DNA of 64,000 nt from Rhizobium sp. BK418 (GTDB taxonomy: Bacteria; Pseudomonadota; Alphaproteobacteria; Rhizobiales; Rhizobiaceae). The notes beneath the pieces are model-generated. The model was not told the DNA's origin. It saw only the letters and a program-made list of their open reading frames with translations, and did not search any database. Numbering within the stretch: the stretch's first letter is position 1; every line of letters begins with the position of its first letter. The position numbers and the translations under genes are program-made. Of this stretch, positions 33,571-41,955 are shown piece by piece. Where the stretch lies: positions 1 to 64,000 of the forward strand of contig NZ_SLZK01000005.1 of assembly GCF_004341105.1 (NCBI RefSeq), read 5' to 3'.

Positions 33571-35313
33571 ATGCATCAGGAAACGGGACTCATTGCGACG
33601 GTAGCCATAAGCTTCGTCTTCGCGGCAATTCTTGGCTATGGTGCAGACAGGCTGCGGCTGCCGCCGCTGGTCGGCTATCTCGCCGCCGGCGTTGTTATGG
33701 GACCTTTCACGCCGGGGATCGTGGCGGACACGGAGCTTGCCAGCCAGCTTGCCGAAATGGGCGTGATTCTGCTGATGTTCGGCGTTGGCCTGCACTTCTC
33801 CGCATCCGATCTTCTTGCCGTGCGCGGCGTTGCCATTCCCGGCGCCATCGGCCAGATCCTGCTGGCGACCCTGCTCGGTATCGGCCTCGGCGAACTCTGG
33901 GGCTGGAGCCTCGGCGCCGGCGTTGTCTTTGGCCTTAGCCTGTCTGTCGCCAGTACCGTCGTGCTTTTGAAAGCGCTGGAAGAGCGTAACCTCGTCAATA
34001 CCGCCGGCGGACGCGTTGCCGTTGGCTGGCTGATCGTCGAGGATCTGGCAATGGTGCTGGCGCTCGTGCTGCTGCCGGCGCTGGCCGAGCTTCTCGGCGG
34101 CCATGCGGGCGACACCTGGCACGGCGTCGACCTGCCACTTTCAGCCACGATCGCCCTCACCCTGGCAAAGGTCGGAGCCTTTGCCGCCATGGCGATCTTC
34201 CTCGGCCCCCGCATCGTGCCCTGGCTTCTGACATTGATTGCGCGCACCGGCTCGCGCGAGCTCTTTACCCTCGCGGTTCTTGCCATCGCGCTTGGCATCG
34301 CCTTCGGCTCGGCAGCGATCTTCGGCGTCTCCTTTGCACTCGGCGCCTTCTTCGCCGGCGTGGTCATGAGTGAATCCCATCTCAGCCACCGCGCCGCAGC
34401 CGATTCCCTGCCGCTGCAGAACGCCTTTTCGGTGCTGTTCTTCGTCTCGGTCGGCATGCTTTTCGACCCGTCGATCATCCTGCGTCAGCCTCTTGCCATC
34501 ATTGGCGCATTGGGGCTGATCATCGTTGGCAAGGCAGTCATCTCTTTTGCGATCGTTACCCTGTTGCGCTATCCGATCGGCATGGGCCTGACGGCCGCCG
34601 GCGGCCTTGCACAGATCGGTGAATTCTCCTTCATTCTCGCCGGTCTCGGCGTCTCGCTTGGACTCCTGCCCCAGGAAGGGCAAGATCTGATCCTTGCCGC
34701 GGCCATTCTTTCCATCACGCTCAACCCGCTCGTCATCTTCGCGGCGGAAAAGCTGAACGGCCGCATCAAGTTGAGGTGGCCGCGTATCTATGAAAGCTAC
34801 GGCCGGAAGAACCAGGACATCCTGGCGCGGGAACTGGAAAAAATCCGGGCACTCGGCGAGGAGCGTGCCCGCCAGCATCATCTGCGCATCCAGCAGCTCG
34901 TCGATACCTTCCCGCTCTTTTCCGAAGTCGGCGAGGATGCCCTCGAGGAACTGCTGCTGCTGTTCAACCCGAAACTTGCCTCGCCGGGCGAACGCGTCAT
35001 CCGGCGCGGTGACCGTGGCGACAGCATGTTCTTCATCTCCTCCGGCGCGGTCGAGGTGCGGCTGGCAAGCGGCGCGGTGCGACTTGAGCCCGGCGCCTTC
35101 TTCGGTGAAATGGCGCTACTTAGCGGCGGACGCCGCACGGCTGATGTCATTGCGGTCGATTTCTGCCAGTTCGAAGTACTGGAGCGGCGCGACTTCAACA
35201 TGTTCATGTCGCGCCATCCGAATCTCCGCGCCGTCGTCAGCGAGATGGCGCAGAAGCGCACGGAAATGAACGTGATGCGCCAGCAGTGGGAAAAATCCAT
35301 GGATCTTTCCTGA
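33571..35313 (+). CDS. CPA2 cation:proton antiporter with cyclic-nucleotide-binding domain
   Basis: A 580-residue inner-membrane antiporter of the KefB/YbaL (CPA2) type with 12-13 helices in residues 1-395 (YGADRLRLPPLVGYLAAG near 25, GVGLHFSASDLLAVRG near 72, FFAGVVMSESHLSHRAA near 265). A charged linker helix (about 405-450) follows, then a C-terminal cNMP-binding-like domain (FPLFSEVGEDAL near 448, GDSMFFISSGAVEVRL near 482, GEMALLSGGRRTADV near 512). Family members usually end in an RCK (TrkA-N) domain, so this architecture is less common. The GEMAL and RRTA elements of a phosphate-binding cassette are present. GAGAGGG precedes the ATG at 33571. Confidence 0.9.
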   Translation: MHQETGLIATVAISFVFAAILGYGADRLRLPPLVGYLAAGVVMGPFTPGIVADTELASQLAEMGVILLMFGVGLHFSASDLLAVRGVAIPGAIGQILLATLLGIGLGELWGWSLGAGVVFGLSLSVASTVVLLKALEERNLVNTAGGRVAVGWLIVEDLAMVLALVLLPALAELLGGHAGDTWHGVDLPLSATIALTLAKVGAFAAMAIFLGPRIVPWLLTLIARTGSRELFTLAVLAIALGIAFGSAAIFGVSFALGAFFAGVVMSESHLSHRAAADSLPLQNAFSVLFFVSVGMLFDPSIILRQPLAIIGALGLIIVGKAVISFAIVTLLRYPIGMGLTAAGGLAQIGEFSFILAGLGVSLGLLPQEGQDLILAAAILSITLNPLVIFAAEKLNGRIKLRWPRIYESYGRKNQDILARELEKIRALGEERARQHHLRIQQLVDTFPLFSEVGEDALEELLLLFNPKLASPGERVIRRGDRGDSMFFISSGAVEVRLASGAVRLEPGAFFGEMALLSGGRRTADVIAVDFCQFEVLERRDFNMFMSRHPNLRAVVSEMAQKRTEMNVMRQQWEKSMDLS

Positions 35314-35334
35314 AAGGCGCCGCGCACCTGGTGA

Positions 35335-35637
35335 TCAGGCTGTCGTGACATTGTCCAGTTTCGGCCAATAAAGATCCGAATCGAAATCAGCCGGGATACG
35401 ATCGAGCCGGCAGATCGCCTCAGCCGCGAATTCGATTTGCATGGCAAGATACCTGAGCGATGCCGGCATAGGCACACCGACGGCAAATTCCTTGACTCGT
35501 GAACGGTGATACCCGCTGGCGTCAAGGCGTCGCTCGGCCTCGCGGCGGACATCCTCATGGTCCGGTCGGCGACGATTCAGACTACCATCCCGTTCTTTGG
35601 CGATGCTAAGCCCGCCCTCTATGACCCTCAATTTCAC
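35335..35637 (-). CDS. Hypothetical protein, about 100 residues
   Basis: I do not recognise a family. From a GTG at 35637 it encodes about 100 residues, hydrophilic, with a basic/acidic first half (KERDGSLNRRRPDHEDVRREAERRLDASGYHRSRVKEF) and a second half ending DLYWPKLDNVTTA. The phrase RVKEFAVGVPMPASLRYLAMQIEFAAEAICRL looks helical. A TTG at 35649 would add four residues. The gene converges on the antiporter gene across 21 bases. Codon usage is like that of the neighbours, which supports it as a real gene. Confidence 0.65.
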   Translation of the reverse strand: MKLRVIEGGLSIAKERDGSLNRRRPDHEDVRREAERRLDASGYHRSRVKEFAVGVPMPASLRYLAMQIEFAAEAICRLDRIPADFDSDLYWPKLDNVTTA

Positions 35638-35827
35638 GACTTGCCACAACCTATTTCAAACCCGCCGACAACTTGCCGCAGATTCACAGCCTTGCCATCC
35701 TGCTAAATCTTGGGAGGGCACATCACGAAAATTTTCAACGCGAACACCGGGAAGCCGCAGAGCGAGCATTTACAGCATCATGATCGCCCCCTAATGCTTT
35801 GTGCGTTGCAACAGGGAAAGGAAACGG

Positions 35828-36418
35828 ATGCTCCGCAGACTTTACGACTGGACCATGTCTCTGGCCTCCAAAAAATGGGCTGAAGTCTGGCTCGCCGTCA
35901 TCGCCTTCGTCGAAAGCTCCGTCTTTCTCGTTCCGGCCGATGTCCTTTTCCTGCCGATGGCGCTTGCCAAGCCCGAACGCTCCTATCGCTACGCGATGGT
36001 TGCCACCGTCGCATCGGTCCTCGGCGGGATAGCCGGTTGGGCGCTCGGCTACTATGCCTACGAAACCGTGGCGCGCCCGATTCTGGAATTCTATGGAAAG
36101 CTCGATCAATTCGAGCAGATGAAGTCCTACGTTACCTATGAAACGATCCTGCTGCTGCTCGTCACGTCAGGCCTTGCGCATCTGCCGCCGATCAAGGTCG
36201 TCACGATCCTGTCCGGCGTCATCCATGTGGGCCTGCCGCTCTTCATCGTTTCGGCAATCATCGCCCGCGGCGCGCGCTTCCTCTTCCTCGCCTGGCTGCT
36301 GCGCCGTTACGGCGAGCCGATCCGCCACTTCATCGAGAAGCGCCTCGGCCAAATCGTCGGCGTCGGCGCGGCGGTCGTAATCGTGCTATACATCGCCTAC
36401 CGATATTTTGCCCACTGA
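35828..36418 (+). CDS. YqaA/DedA-family (SNARE-associated) membrane protein
   Basis: A 196-residue inner-membrane protein with 4-5 helices. The sequence VWLAVIAFVESSVFLVPADVLFLPMALAKPERSYRYA carries the DedA-type Glu and Pro positions, and GGIAGWALGYY follows. DedA relatives move lipid carriers or support membrane homeostasis; the role of the YqaA branch is not settled. AAAGGA stands seven bases before the ATG at 35828. It lies 22 bases before dsbB and is probably co-transcribed with it. Confidence 0.9.
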   Translation: MLRRLYDWTMSLASKKWAEVWLAVIAFVESSVFLVPADVLFLPMALAKPERSYRYAMVATVASVLGGIAGWALGYYAYETVARPILEFYGKLDQFEQMKSYVTYETILLLLVTSGLAHLPPIKVVTILSGVIHVGLPLFIVSAIIARGARFLFLAWLLRRYGEPIRHFIEKRLGQIVGVGAAVVIVLYIAYRYFAH

Positions 36419-36440
36419 GCCAACTTCGCGGAGTTCCGCC

Positions 36441-36956
36441 ATGAATGCCACATCCTCGCCGCTTGCCCGTCCGGCCGTATTGCTTCCGCTCCTGCTCGCC
36501 ATCGGCATGGCGGTGGTGGTCGGAACGGCTCTCGGATTCCAATATATCGGCGGCTATATTCCCTGCGCGCTCTGTCTGCTGCAGCGCCAGCCCTATTATT
36601 ATGGGATTCCGATCGCTGTCGTTGGCGCCATTGTGGCTCTCATCGGCCTGCCGAACTGGCTGACGCGCGCAATCATTCTCGCCGTCGGCATCCTCATGCT
36701 CGTCGGCGCCGGCATGGGCGTCTATCACGCGGGCGTCGAATGGCACTTCTGGCCCGGCCCCGCCACCTGCTCGACCACGGCCAGCAGCATGACCACCAAT
36801 GCAGGCGATCTGCTCGGCGAGCTGAACACGATCAAAGGCCCGTCGTGCACGGATGCAGCATTGCGCGTTCTCGGACTGTCCTTCGCGGGCTGGAATGTGA
36901 TCGCAAGCCTGGTTCTCGCAGCCTTCGCCTTCTGGAGCGTGAAGAAGACTGCCTAG
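36441..36956 (+). CDS. dsbB: Disulfide bond formation protein DsbB
   Basis: Re-oxidises DsbA and passes electrons to quinones. The 171-residue inner-membrane protein has four helices, the first periplasmic pair CALC (YIPCALCLLQRQPYYYG, near residue 35, where the Arg and Gln also match the quinone site), and a second periplasmic loop with two cysteines (ATCSTTASS near 100 and GPSCTDA near 130). This is the standard DsbB layout. No dsbA is in the window. Confidence 0.92.
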   Translation: MNATSSPLARPAVLLPLLLAIGMAVVVGTALGFQYIGGYIPCALCLLQRQPYYYGIPIAVVGAIVALIGLPNWLTRAIILAVGILMLVGAGMGVYHAGVEWHFWPGPATCSTTASSMTTNAGDLLGELNTIKGPSCTDAALRVLGLSFAGWNVIASLVLAAFAFWSVKKTA

Positions 36957-36973
36957 GCACCTAAAGCCTGTCG

Positions 36974-36998
36974 CGCAAAACTGCGTAGCGGTCTTGCG
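36974..36998. repeat. Short intergenic palindrome, repeat-family like
   Basis: CGCAAAAC (36974-36981) and GTCTTGCG (36991-36998) form an imperfect hairpin between the convergent ends of dsbB and the HNH gene. The flanking sequence (AGCCTGTCGCGCAAAA, GCGATAACGAC) is of a type I recall as recurring between rhizobial genes; not verified here. Confidence 0.45.
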
Positions 36999-37028
36999 AT
37001 AACGACTGCGCAAGCTAACGATCTTGAA

Positions 37029-37586
37029 TCAAGGCTGCAGCTCGGTATCCCAGTAGAGGTAATCGAGCCAGCTTTCATGTAGATAATTCGGCGGGAAGAG
37101 CCGGCCGTTATTGTGCAAGTCCTGCACCGTCGGCTGATACGGCTTTTGCGCCGGGAACATGCCTGCCTGTCTCGGAAGCTTGCTGCCCTTGCGCAGATTG
37201 CAGGGCGAACAAGCCGCCACGACATTCTCCCAGGTCGTCTCGCCGCCATGCGCGCGCGGGATAACGTGGTCGAAGGTCAGATCGTCATGAGCGCCGCAAT
37301 ACTGGCACTCGAACCTGTCGCGCAGGAAGACGTTGAAACGTGTGAAGGCGGGATTGCGGGATGGCTGAACGTAAGTTTTTAGGCACACGACACTCGGCAG
37401 CCGCATCGAGAAGCTCGGTGAAGAAACCTCATGCTCATATTCAGCAATGATATTCACACGGTCGAGAAATACCGCCTTGATCGCGTCCTGCCAGGACCAG
37501 AGCGACAAGGGGTAATAACTCAGCGGCCGATAGTCAGCGTTCAGAACGAGCGCCGGCAGGGCCTGTGGGGAGACTGCAATCGTCAA
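37029..37586 (-). CDS. HNH endonuclease domain protein
   Basis: A 185-residue soluble protein with an HNH fold. The zinc pair ECQYCG (near 95) and CSPCN (near 130) flank DHVIPRAHGGETTWENVV, where the His and Asn of the HNH motif lie. The N-terminal part (PALVLNADYRPLSYYPLSLWSWQDAIKAV) is shared by stand-alone bacterial members of unknown function. It is not part of a restriction or mobile unit here. Small chromosomal copies of this kind are widespread in alphaproteobacteria, and their DNA target is unknown. Confidence 0.9.
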   Translation of the reverse strand: MTIAVSPQALPALVLNADYRPLSYYPLSLWSWQDAIKAVFLDRVNIIAEYEHEVSSPSFSMRLPSVVCLKTYVQPSRNPAFTRFNVFLRDRFECQYCGAHDDLTFDHVIPRAHGGETTWENVVAACSPCNLRKGSKLPRQAGMFPAQKPYQPTVQDLHNNGRLFPPNYLHESWLDYLYWDTELQP

Positions 37587-37698
37587 GGAGCCCTCCTGGA
37601 TCGATTCGGCATCTGCACTTGTATATTAGGCCGGTTGTTACAGGATTGTGAAGTCCAATAAATTCAGGGAATAAAGGCGAATCGAGGGACGGTGCCGT

Positions 37699-38385
37699 TC
37701 AACCGATCGGCAACACGTCCCGACGCATTTTTGCGGCATAATAAGCCCAGAAAAGCCGGGCCGCGACGGAGCGCCAGGGCGACCAGATTTCTGCAAGCCC
37801 GGCAAGCGCTTTGGCCTGCGGGCGCTCGGCGAGACCGAATGCCGCAGCAACCGCTGCCTGGAGCGCCACGTCACCCGCCGGAAACACATCCACATGCCCG
37901 CCGCAGAACATCAGATAGACTTCTGCCGTCCATGGTCCGATTCCTTTCTGTGCCGTCAATTCCGCCAGCGCTTCGGCAGGAGGCTTTTGGAGCAGCCCCT
38001 GCAGATCGATTCGCCCCTCAGCGACGGCTTGGGCGATTCGCATCAGCGTATCTGCCTTGGCACGCGAAAGACCGAATTCACGCCAGGCTTCCGGATGAAG
38101 CATTATGTAAGTCTCGGCATTCAGCAACCCGCTCTCGGGCTGCATCCGCCGCCAGATCGCCTCGGCGCTGGCGCGCGAGACCATCTGCGAAACGATGATA
38201 TGGGCAAGGCCGGCAAAGCCCGGTTCGCGCAGCCTGAGCGGGACAGGACCGGCTTCCCTGGCAATCGCCGCCAGGCGCGGATCGAGAACAAGAAGAGCGG
38301 CAAGCCCCTCTTCAATATCCTTTTCATTGCTGATGACCCGCACCTTGCCTCGCGATCGCTTTAAATCCATGCCAGAAGAAAGCAT
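37699..38385 (-). CDS. DNA-3-methyladenine glycosylase II (AlkA-like)
   Basis: A 228-residue base-excision repair enzyme removing alkylated purines. The helix-hairpin-helix GPD signature is present: QKGIGPWTAEVYLMF near 150, with the catalytic Asp in FPAGDVALQ near 172. It lacks the N-terminal domain of E. coli AlkA, like the shorter alphaproteobacterial forms. ATG at 38385 has GGAG eight bases upstream and is the preferred start. That start shares the tetranucleotide CATG with the start of gluQ on the other strand. Confidence 0.9.
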   Translation of the reverse strand: MLSSGMDLKRSRGKVRVISNEKDIEEGLAALLVLDPRLAAIAREAGPVPLRLREPGFAGLAHIIVSQMVSRASAEAIWRRMQPESGLLNAETYIMLHPEAWREFGLSRAKADTLMRIAQAVAEGRIDLQGLLQKPPAEALAELTAQKGIGPWTAEVYLMFCGGHVDVFPAGDVALQAAVAAAFGLAERPQAKALAGLAEIWSPWRSVAARLFWAYYAAKMRRDVLPIG

Positions 38386-39265
38386 GATCACTACTCCGCG
38401 TCAAAAACCCGTCTTCCGTTTCGCCCCAAGCCCCAACGGGCCGCTGCACCTTGGTCATGCGCTGTCTGCACTCATCAATGACGACATGGCCAAGGCCGCA
38501 GACGGCCGGCTGCTGCTGCGCATCGAAGACATCGATCTGACCCGTTGCACCCCCGAATTCGAAGCCGGGATCTATGCTGATCTCAATTGGCTTGGTATCG
38601 AATGGGAGCAGCCGGTCCGTCGCCAGCAGGAACATTTCTCCGAGTATCAGGCAGCCCTTCATTCGCTGATCGAACGCGGACTGGTTTACCCCTCGTTTCT
38701 GACACGCAGCGAGGTAAAGACGCGCGTCGCCGCCTATGAGCGGATGGGCGAGCCCTGGCCGCGCGATCCTGACGGCACGTCGCACTATCCCTCCGACGAT
38801 CGTGACCGCAGCGACGAAGAGCGCAACGCAATGCTCGTCTCGGGTCTCAAGCATGCATGGCGGCTCGATATGAACAGGGCACTGGATCTGGTCGGCGCGC
38901 CGCTGTTCTGGACGGAAACCGGTGACGAACGAAAAGGCGAGATACTGGCCGAGCCGGCGGTCTGGGGCGACGTCGTGCTCTCACGCTCGGATGCCCCCTC
39001 CAGCTACCATCTCTCCGTCGTCATCGACGATGCGCTGCAGGGCGTGACCCATGTCGTACGCGGCCTCGACCTTTTCCACGCCACCTCTGTGCATAGACTG
39101 CTACAGAACCTGCTCAACCTGCCGCAACCGATCTATCATCATCATCGCCTCATCGTGGACGCCAACGGCCGCAAGCTATCGAAGAGTGAGGGTGATACCG
39201 GTCTCGCGGAACTGCGTGGCCGCAAACTCTCAGTTGCCGATATTCGCCGTCTTGTCGGACTTTGA
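38384..39265 (+). CDS. gluQ: Glutamyl-queuosine tRNA(Asp) synthetase
   Basis: Attaches glutamate to the queuosine at position 34 of tRNA-Asp; it is a short GluRS paralogue without the anticodon-binding domain. The 293 residues carry FAPSPNGPLHLGHAL (HIGH-type) near 10, and KLSKSEGD (KMSKS-type) near 265. The E. coli enzyme has a zinc site with cysteines near 100; here that part reads LVYPSFLTR with no cysteines, so zinc is probably lost. The last 36 bases overlap the end of the BrkB-like gene on the other strand. Confidence 0.93.
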   Translation: MITTPRQKPVFRFAPSPNGPLHLGHALSALINDDMAKAADGRLLLRIEDIDLTRCTPEFEAGIYADLNWLGIEWEQPVRRQQEHFSEYQAALHSLIERGLVYPSFLTRSEVKTRVAAYERMGEPWPRDPDGTSHYPSDDRDRSDEERNAMLVSGLKHAWRLDMNRALDLVGAPLFWTETGDERKGEILAEPAVWGDVVLSRSDAPSSYHLSVVIDDALQGVTHVVRGLDLFHATSVHRLLQNLLNLPQPIYHHHRLIVDANGRKLSKSEGDTGLAELRGRKLSVADIRRLVGL

Positions 39266-40201
39266 ATCGGAGACGCGGTCGCGTCCGACCACCGAGAAGG
39301 TTCGCGAAAAATTGCGCAGCACCCGGAATTTCATCAGCGCCGCATTGATCTCGGCGCCGACGATGAAGATGACACCTACCATGTAGAGGAAGATGAGTAC
39401 GATCACCACCGATGCCAGACCGGCATAGGTGGCGGTGTAAGTGGCGAAGGTCGCCAGATAATAGGCAAAGATCAGCGCGCCGACGAGCCAGAACAGCAGG
39501 GTCAGAGACACACCGGGAATGACATCGAAGACACGGCGCTTTCCGGCGGGCAACCAGAGATGGACCACGAGCAGCGCGATGACCAGCATGAGGAGCGTGC
39601 CGTAGATGCGCCAGCTGAAAATAATTTCGAGCGTGTCGACAGTGATTGGCAACCATTGACGGACCCTCACCGGCAGCCATTCGAGCGTATCGTTATGCAA
39701 CAGCCAGTGGCGCGCATAGTCGAGGCCGACAGGGACTGCCACGAGCAGAATGCTGATAACCGCAAAGATGATCACGGCCACGAGTACGTAACCGAGACTG
39801 GCAAGGCGCGTGAGATACCAAGGCCGTGTCTCCTGCACGCGATAGGCGCGATTCAGGGAGATTCTAAGCGCCTCGACACCGTTCGAGGCAAAATAAGCGG
39901 CAGCCAGCACCGAGATGGTCAGAAGCCCGCCGCGCGGGATCGTCAACACCTGCACTACCTGGTCGGCGAGCGGCTTGGCGATCGCCTCCGGCCATGTGTC
40001 GAAGATCAGGTGGATGGCCGTGGTGGAAAACTGATCGGCCCCGAGAAAATTGGCGAGCGCCGTGCCGAAAATCAGGAAGGGAAAGACCGCAAGCAGGCTG
40101 GAAAGCGCCACATGGCTTGCCATGGCAAAGCCATCGTCCTCGATCAGGTGGCAGATGGCGTCGTAGACCACATCGTAGAGCGTGCGCAGGGCCTTCGGCA
40201 T
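39230..40201 (-). CDS. YihY/BrkB-family inner-membrane protein
   Basis: A 323-residue protein with six membrane helices. The conserved YihY features are visible: DDGFAMASHVALSSLLAVFPFLIF near 25, YFASNGVEALRISLNRAY near 108, and the terminal YLATFATYTATYAGLASVVIVLIFLYMVGVIFIVGAEINAAL block near 260. The family was first tied to serum resistance in Bordetella and earlier misannotated as ribonuclease BN; the true function is unknown. I chose ATG 40201; the upstream frame to 40333 overlaps the SDR gene. It converges with gluQ by a 36-base overlap. Confidence 0.9.
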   Translation of the reverse strand: MPKALRTLYDVVYDAICHLIEDDGFAMASHVALSSLLAVFPFLIFGTALANFLGADQFSTTAIHLIFDTWPEAIAKPLADQVVQVLTIPRGGLLTISVLAAAYFASNGVEALRISLNRAYRVQETRPWYLTRLASLGYVLVAVIIFAVISILLVAVPVGLDYARHWLLHNDTLEWLPVRVRQWLPITVDTLEIIFSWRIYGTLLMLVIALLVVHLWLPAGKRRVFDVIPGVSLTLLFWLVGALIFAYYLATFATYTATYAGLASVVIVLIFLYMVGVIFIVGAEINAALMKFRVLRNFSRTFSVVGRDRVSDSKSDKTANIGN

Positions 40202-40269
40202 TCGGCTTCCCAATTGTATCCTTTCGGCGAATATGGGAAACAAGTCCCATTTTGTACAGGAATCATTGA

Positions 40270-41103
40270 ATGGCCGACCAGCGCACCATCGTCGTGACCG
40301 GATGCTCTTCCGGCATCGGCGCCTATTGCGCACGCGCCCTTAAGGCGGATGGCTGGCGGGTCTTCGCCACAGTACGCAAGATCGGTGACCTGGCAGCGCT
40401 GGAAGCCGACGGCATCGAAGCTGTTTTGATGGACTACACGCAACCCGAGACGATCTCGGCTCTGGTGGCCACCGTGACCGAGCGCAGCAACGGCCGGATC
40501 GATGCGTTGTTCAACAACGGCGCCTATGGGCAGCCCGGCGCAGTCGAGGATCTCCCTACGCAGGCGCTGCGCGACCAGTTCGAGACCAATGTCTTCGGCT
40601 GGCACGAACTGACCAAACAGATTATTCCCTTCATGCGTCGGCGCGGCCAAGGCCGGATCGTGCAATGCTCCTCAATCCTCGGCGTCGTGCCCTATCGCTA
40701 TCGCGGCGCCTACACGGCATCGAAATTCGCGCTCGAGGGCCTGAGCATCACCCTGCGCATGGAACTGCAAGGAAGCGGTATTCACGTCAGTCTGATCGAG
40801 CCGGGACCGATTACCAGCCGCTTCACCGCCAATGCGCTGGCGAAGATCAAAGAGCATATCGACCTCGAAAGCTCACCCCACGCGGTCGAATACCGTCGGC
40901 AGCTGGCCCGTCTTGAGGGTTCGGGCCCCATCAACCGCCACAAACGTGGCCCCGAGGCAGTCTATGCAGTGTTGACGCATGCATTGAACTCGAAAAATCC
41001 GAAGCCACATTATCCCGTAACAACTCCGGCAAAACAGGGCATATTGCTGAAGAGGCTGCTTCCAGCCGATCTCTTCTACCGCCTGATGCGCTGGACGGAC
41101 TGA
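40270..41103 (+). CDS. Short-chain dehydrogenase/reductase
   Basis: A 277-residue NAD(P)-dependent oxidoreductase with a Rossmann fold. The cofactor motif is TGCSSGIGAYC (residues 8-18), the NNGAYG loop near 80, the catalytic Ser in CSSILG near 135 and YxxxK in YTASKFA near 150. The length fits the classical SDR family; the substrate is unknown. It begins the short plus-strand run with the HIG1 and adenosyltransferase genes, 18 bases before the next start, so the three are likely one transcript. Confidence 0.92.
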   Translation: MADQRTIVVTGCSSGIGAYCARALKADGWRVFATVRKIGDLAALEADGIEAVLMDYTQPETISALVATVTERSNGRIDALFNNGAYGQPGAVEDLPTQALRDQFETNVFGWHELTKQIIPFMRRRGQGRIVQCSSILGVVPYRYRGAYTASKFALEGLSITLRMELQGSGIHVSLIEPGPITSRFTANALAKIKEHIDLESSPHAVEYRRQLARLEGSGPINRHKRGPEAVYAVLTHALNSKNPKPHYPVTTPAKQGILLKRLLPADLFYRLMRWTD

Positions 41104-41121
41104 AGAAGAAAAGAGACAGCC

Positions 41122-41325
41122 ATGTCCACGGTCACCTATGTCATCGCGATCATCGTCATGGGCCTCGTCGCCCTCGTACTGATCCGCGGCCTGTTCAACA
41201 TGATGAAGGGTGGCGATGCGAACCTTTCCAACAAGCTGATGCAGCTGCGCGTGCTGCTGCAGGCGATCGCCGTCATCCTGATCATGCTGACGCTCTGGCT
41301 GACAGGCGGCGGGCGCCCGAGCTGA
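41122..41325 (+). CDS. HIG1-domain small membrane protein
   Basis: A 67-residue protein with two helices (residues 4-24 and 43-61) joined by a basic loop (GGDANLSNKLMQLRVLLQAIAV), matching the hypoxia-induced HIG1 family. Mitochondrial relatives assist assembly of respiratory supercomplexes; a bacterial role is not settled. GAGACAG precedes the ATG. It lies between the SDR and adenosyltransferase genes on the same strand. Confidence 0.9.
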   Translation: MSTVTYVIAIIVMGLVALVLIRGLFNMMKGGDANLSNKLMQLRVLLQAIAVILIMLTLWLTGGGRPS

Positions 41326-41339
41326 TCTGAGGGCCGGCG

Positions 41340-41918
41340 ATGGTAAGGCTCAACAAAATCTACACCAGAACCGGCGATGACGGCACGACGGCGCTTGTCT
41401 CCGGCCCGCGCCGCACCAAGCACGATCTTCGTGTCGAAGCCTACGGAACGATCGACGAAACCAATTCCGCAATCGGTATCGCAAGGCTGCACACAGCAAA
41501 TCTTGCTGAACTCGATGCCACGCTGGCATTGATCCAGAACGACCTATTCGATCTCGGCGCCGATCTCGCCACACCCGAAACCGCGGAGCCGCCGGCCTAC
41601 GAGCCGCTGCGCATCGTCGAAAGCCAGGTAACGCGGTTGGAACAGGATATCGACCGGCTGAATAGCGATCTGGAACCGCTGAAATCCTTCGTGCTGCCCG
41701 GCGGAACCGCCGCTGCCGCCCATTTGCACCTCGCTCGCACGCTTGCACGCCGCGCCGAACGGCTGATGGTGGCGCTTGCCCGGAGCGAAGGAGAAATCGT
41801 TGGCGCTGCGGCGCTCAAATACGTGAACCGCCTCTCCGACTTCCTCTTCGTTGCCGCTCGGCACGCAAATGACGGCGGCAAGGCAGATGTGCTTTGGGTT
41901 CCCGGGAAAAACAGATAG
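41340..41918 (+). CDS. PduO-type cob(I)alamin adenosyltransferase
   Basis: Converts cobalamin to adenosylcobalamin with ATP. The 192 residues show TRTGDDGTTALVSG at 8-21, GTIDETNSAIG near 40, the VLPGGTAAAAHLHLARTLARRAER block near 120 and the YVNRLSDFLFVAAR near 160, which together give the trimeric PduO fold and its ATP site. It starts 14 bases after the HIG1 gene stop. Adenosylcobalamin is needed by methylmalonyl-CoA mutase and class II ribonucleotide reductase in rhizobia. Confidence 0.95.
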   Translation: MVRLNKIYTRTGDDGTTALVSGPRRTKHDLRVEAYGTIDETNSAIGIARLHTANLAELDATLALIQNDLFDLGADLATPETAEPPAYEPLRIVESQVTRLEQDIDRLNSDLEPLKSFVLPGGTAAAAHLHLARTLARRAERLMVALARSEGEIVGAAALKYVNRLSDFLFVAARHANDGGKADVLWVPGKNR

Positions 41919-41955
41919 GGTCGCAGCCATCACGATCGCCCGGGGGCAGGCCTTC

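Noticed and set aside
37029..37586. Mobile-intron or restriction-system origin of the HNH gene
   Set aside because: No methyltransferase, specificity subunit or intron structure is adjacent, and the N-terminal region fits stand-alone chromosomal members.
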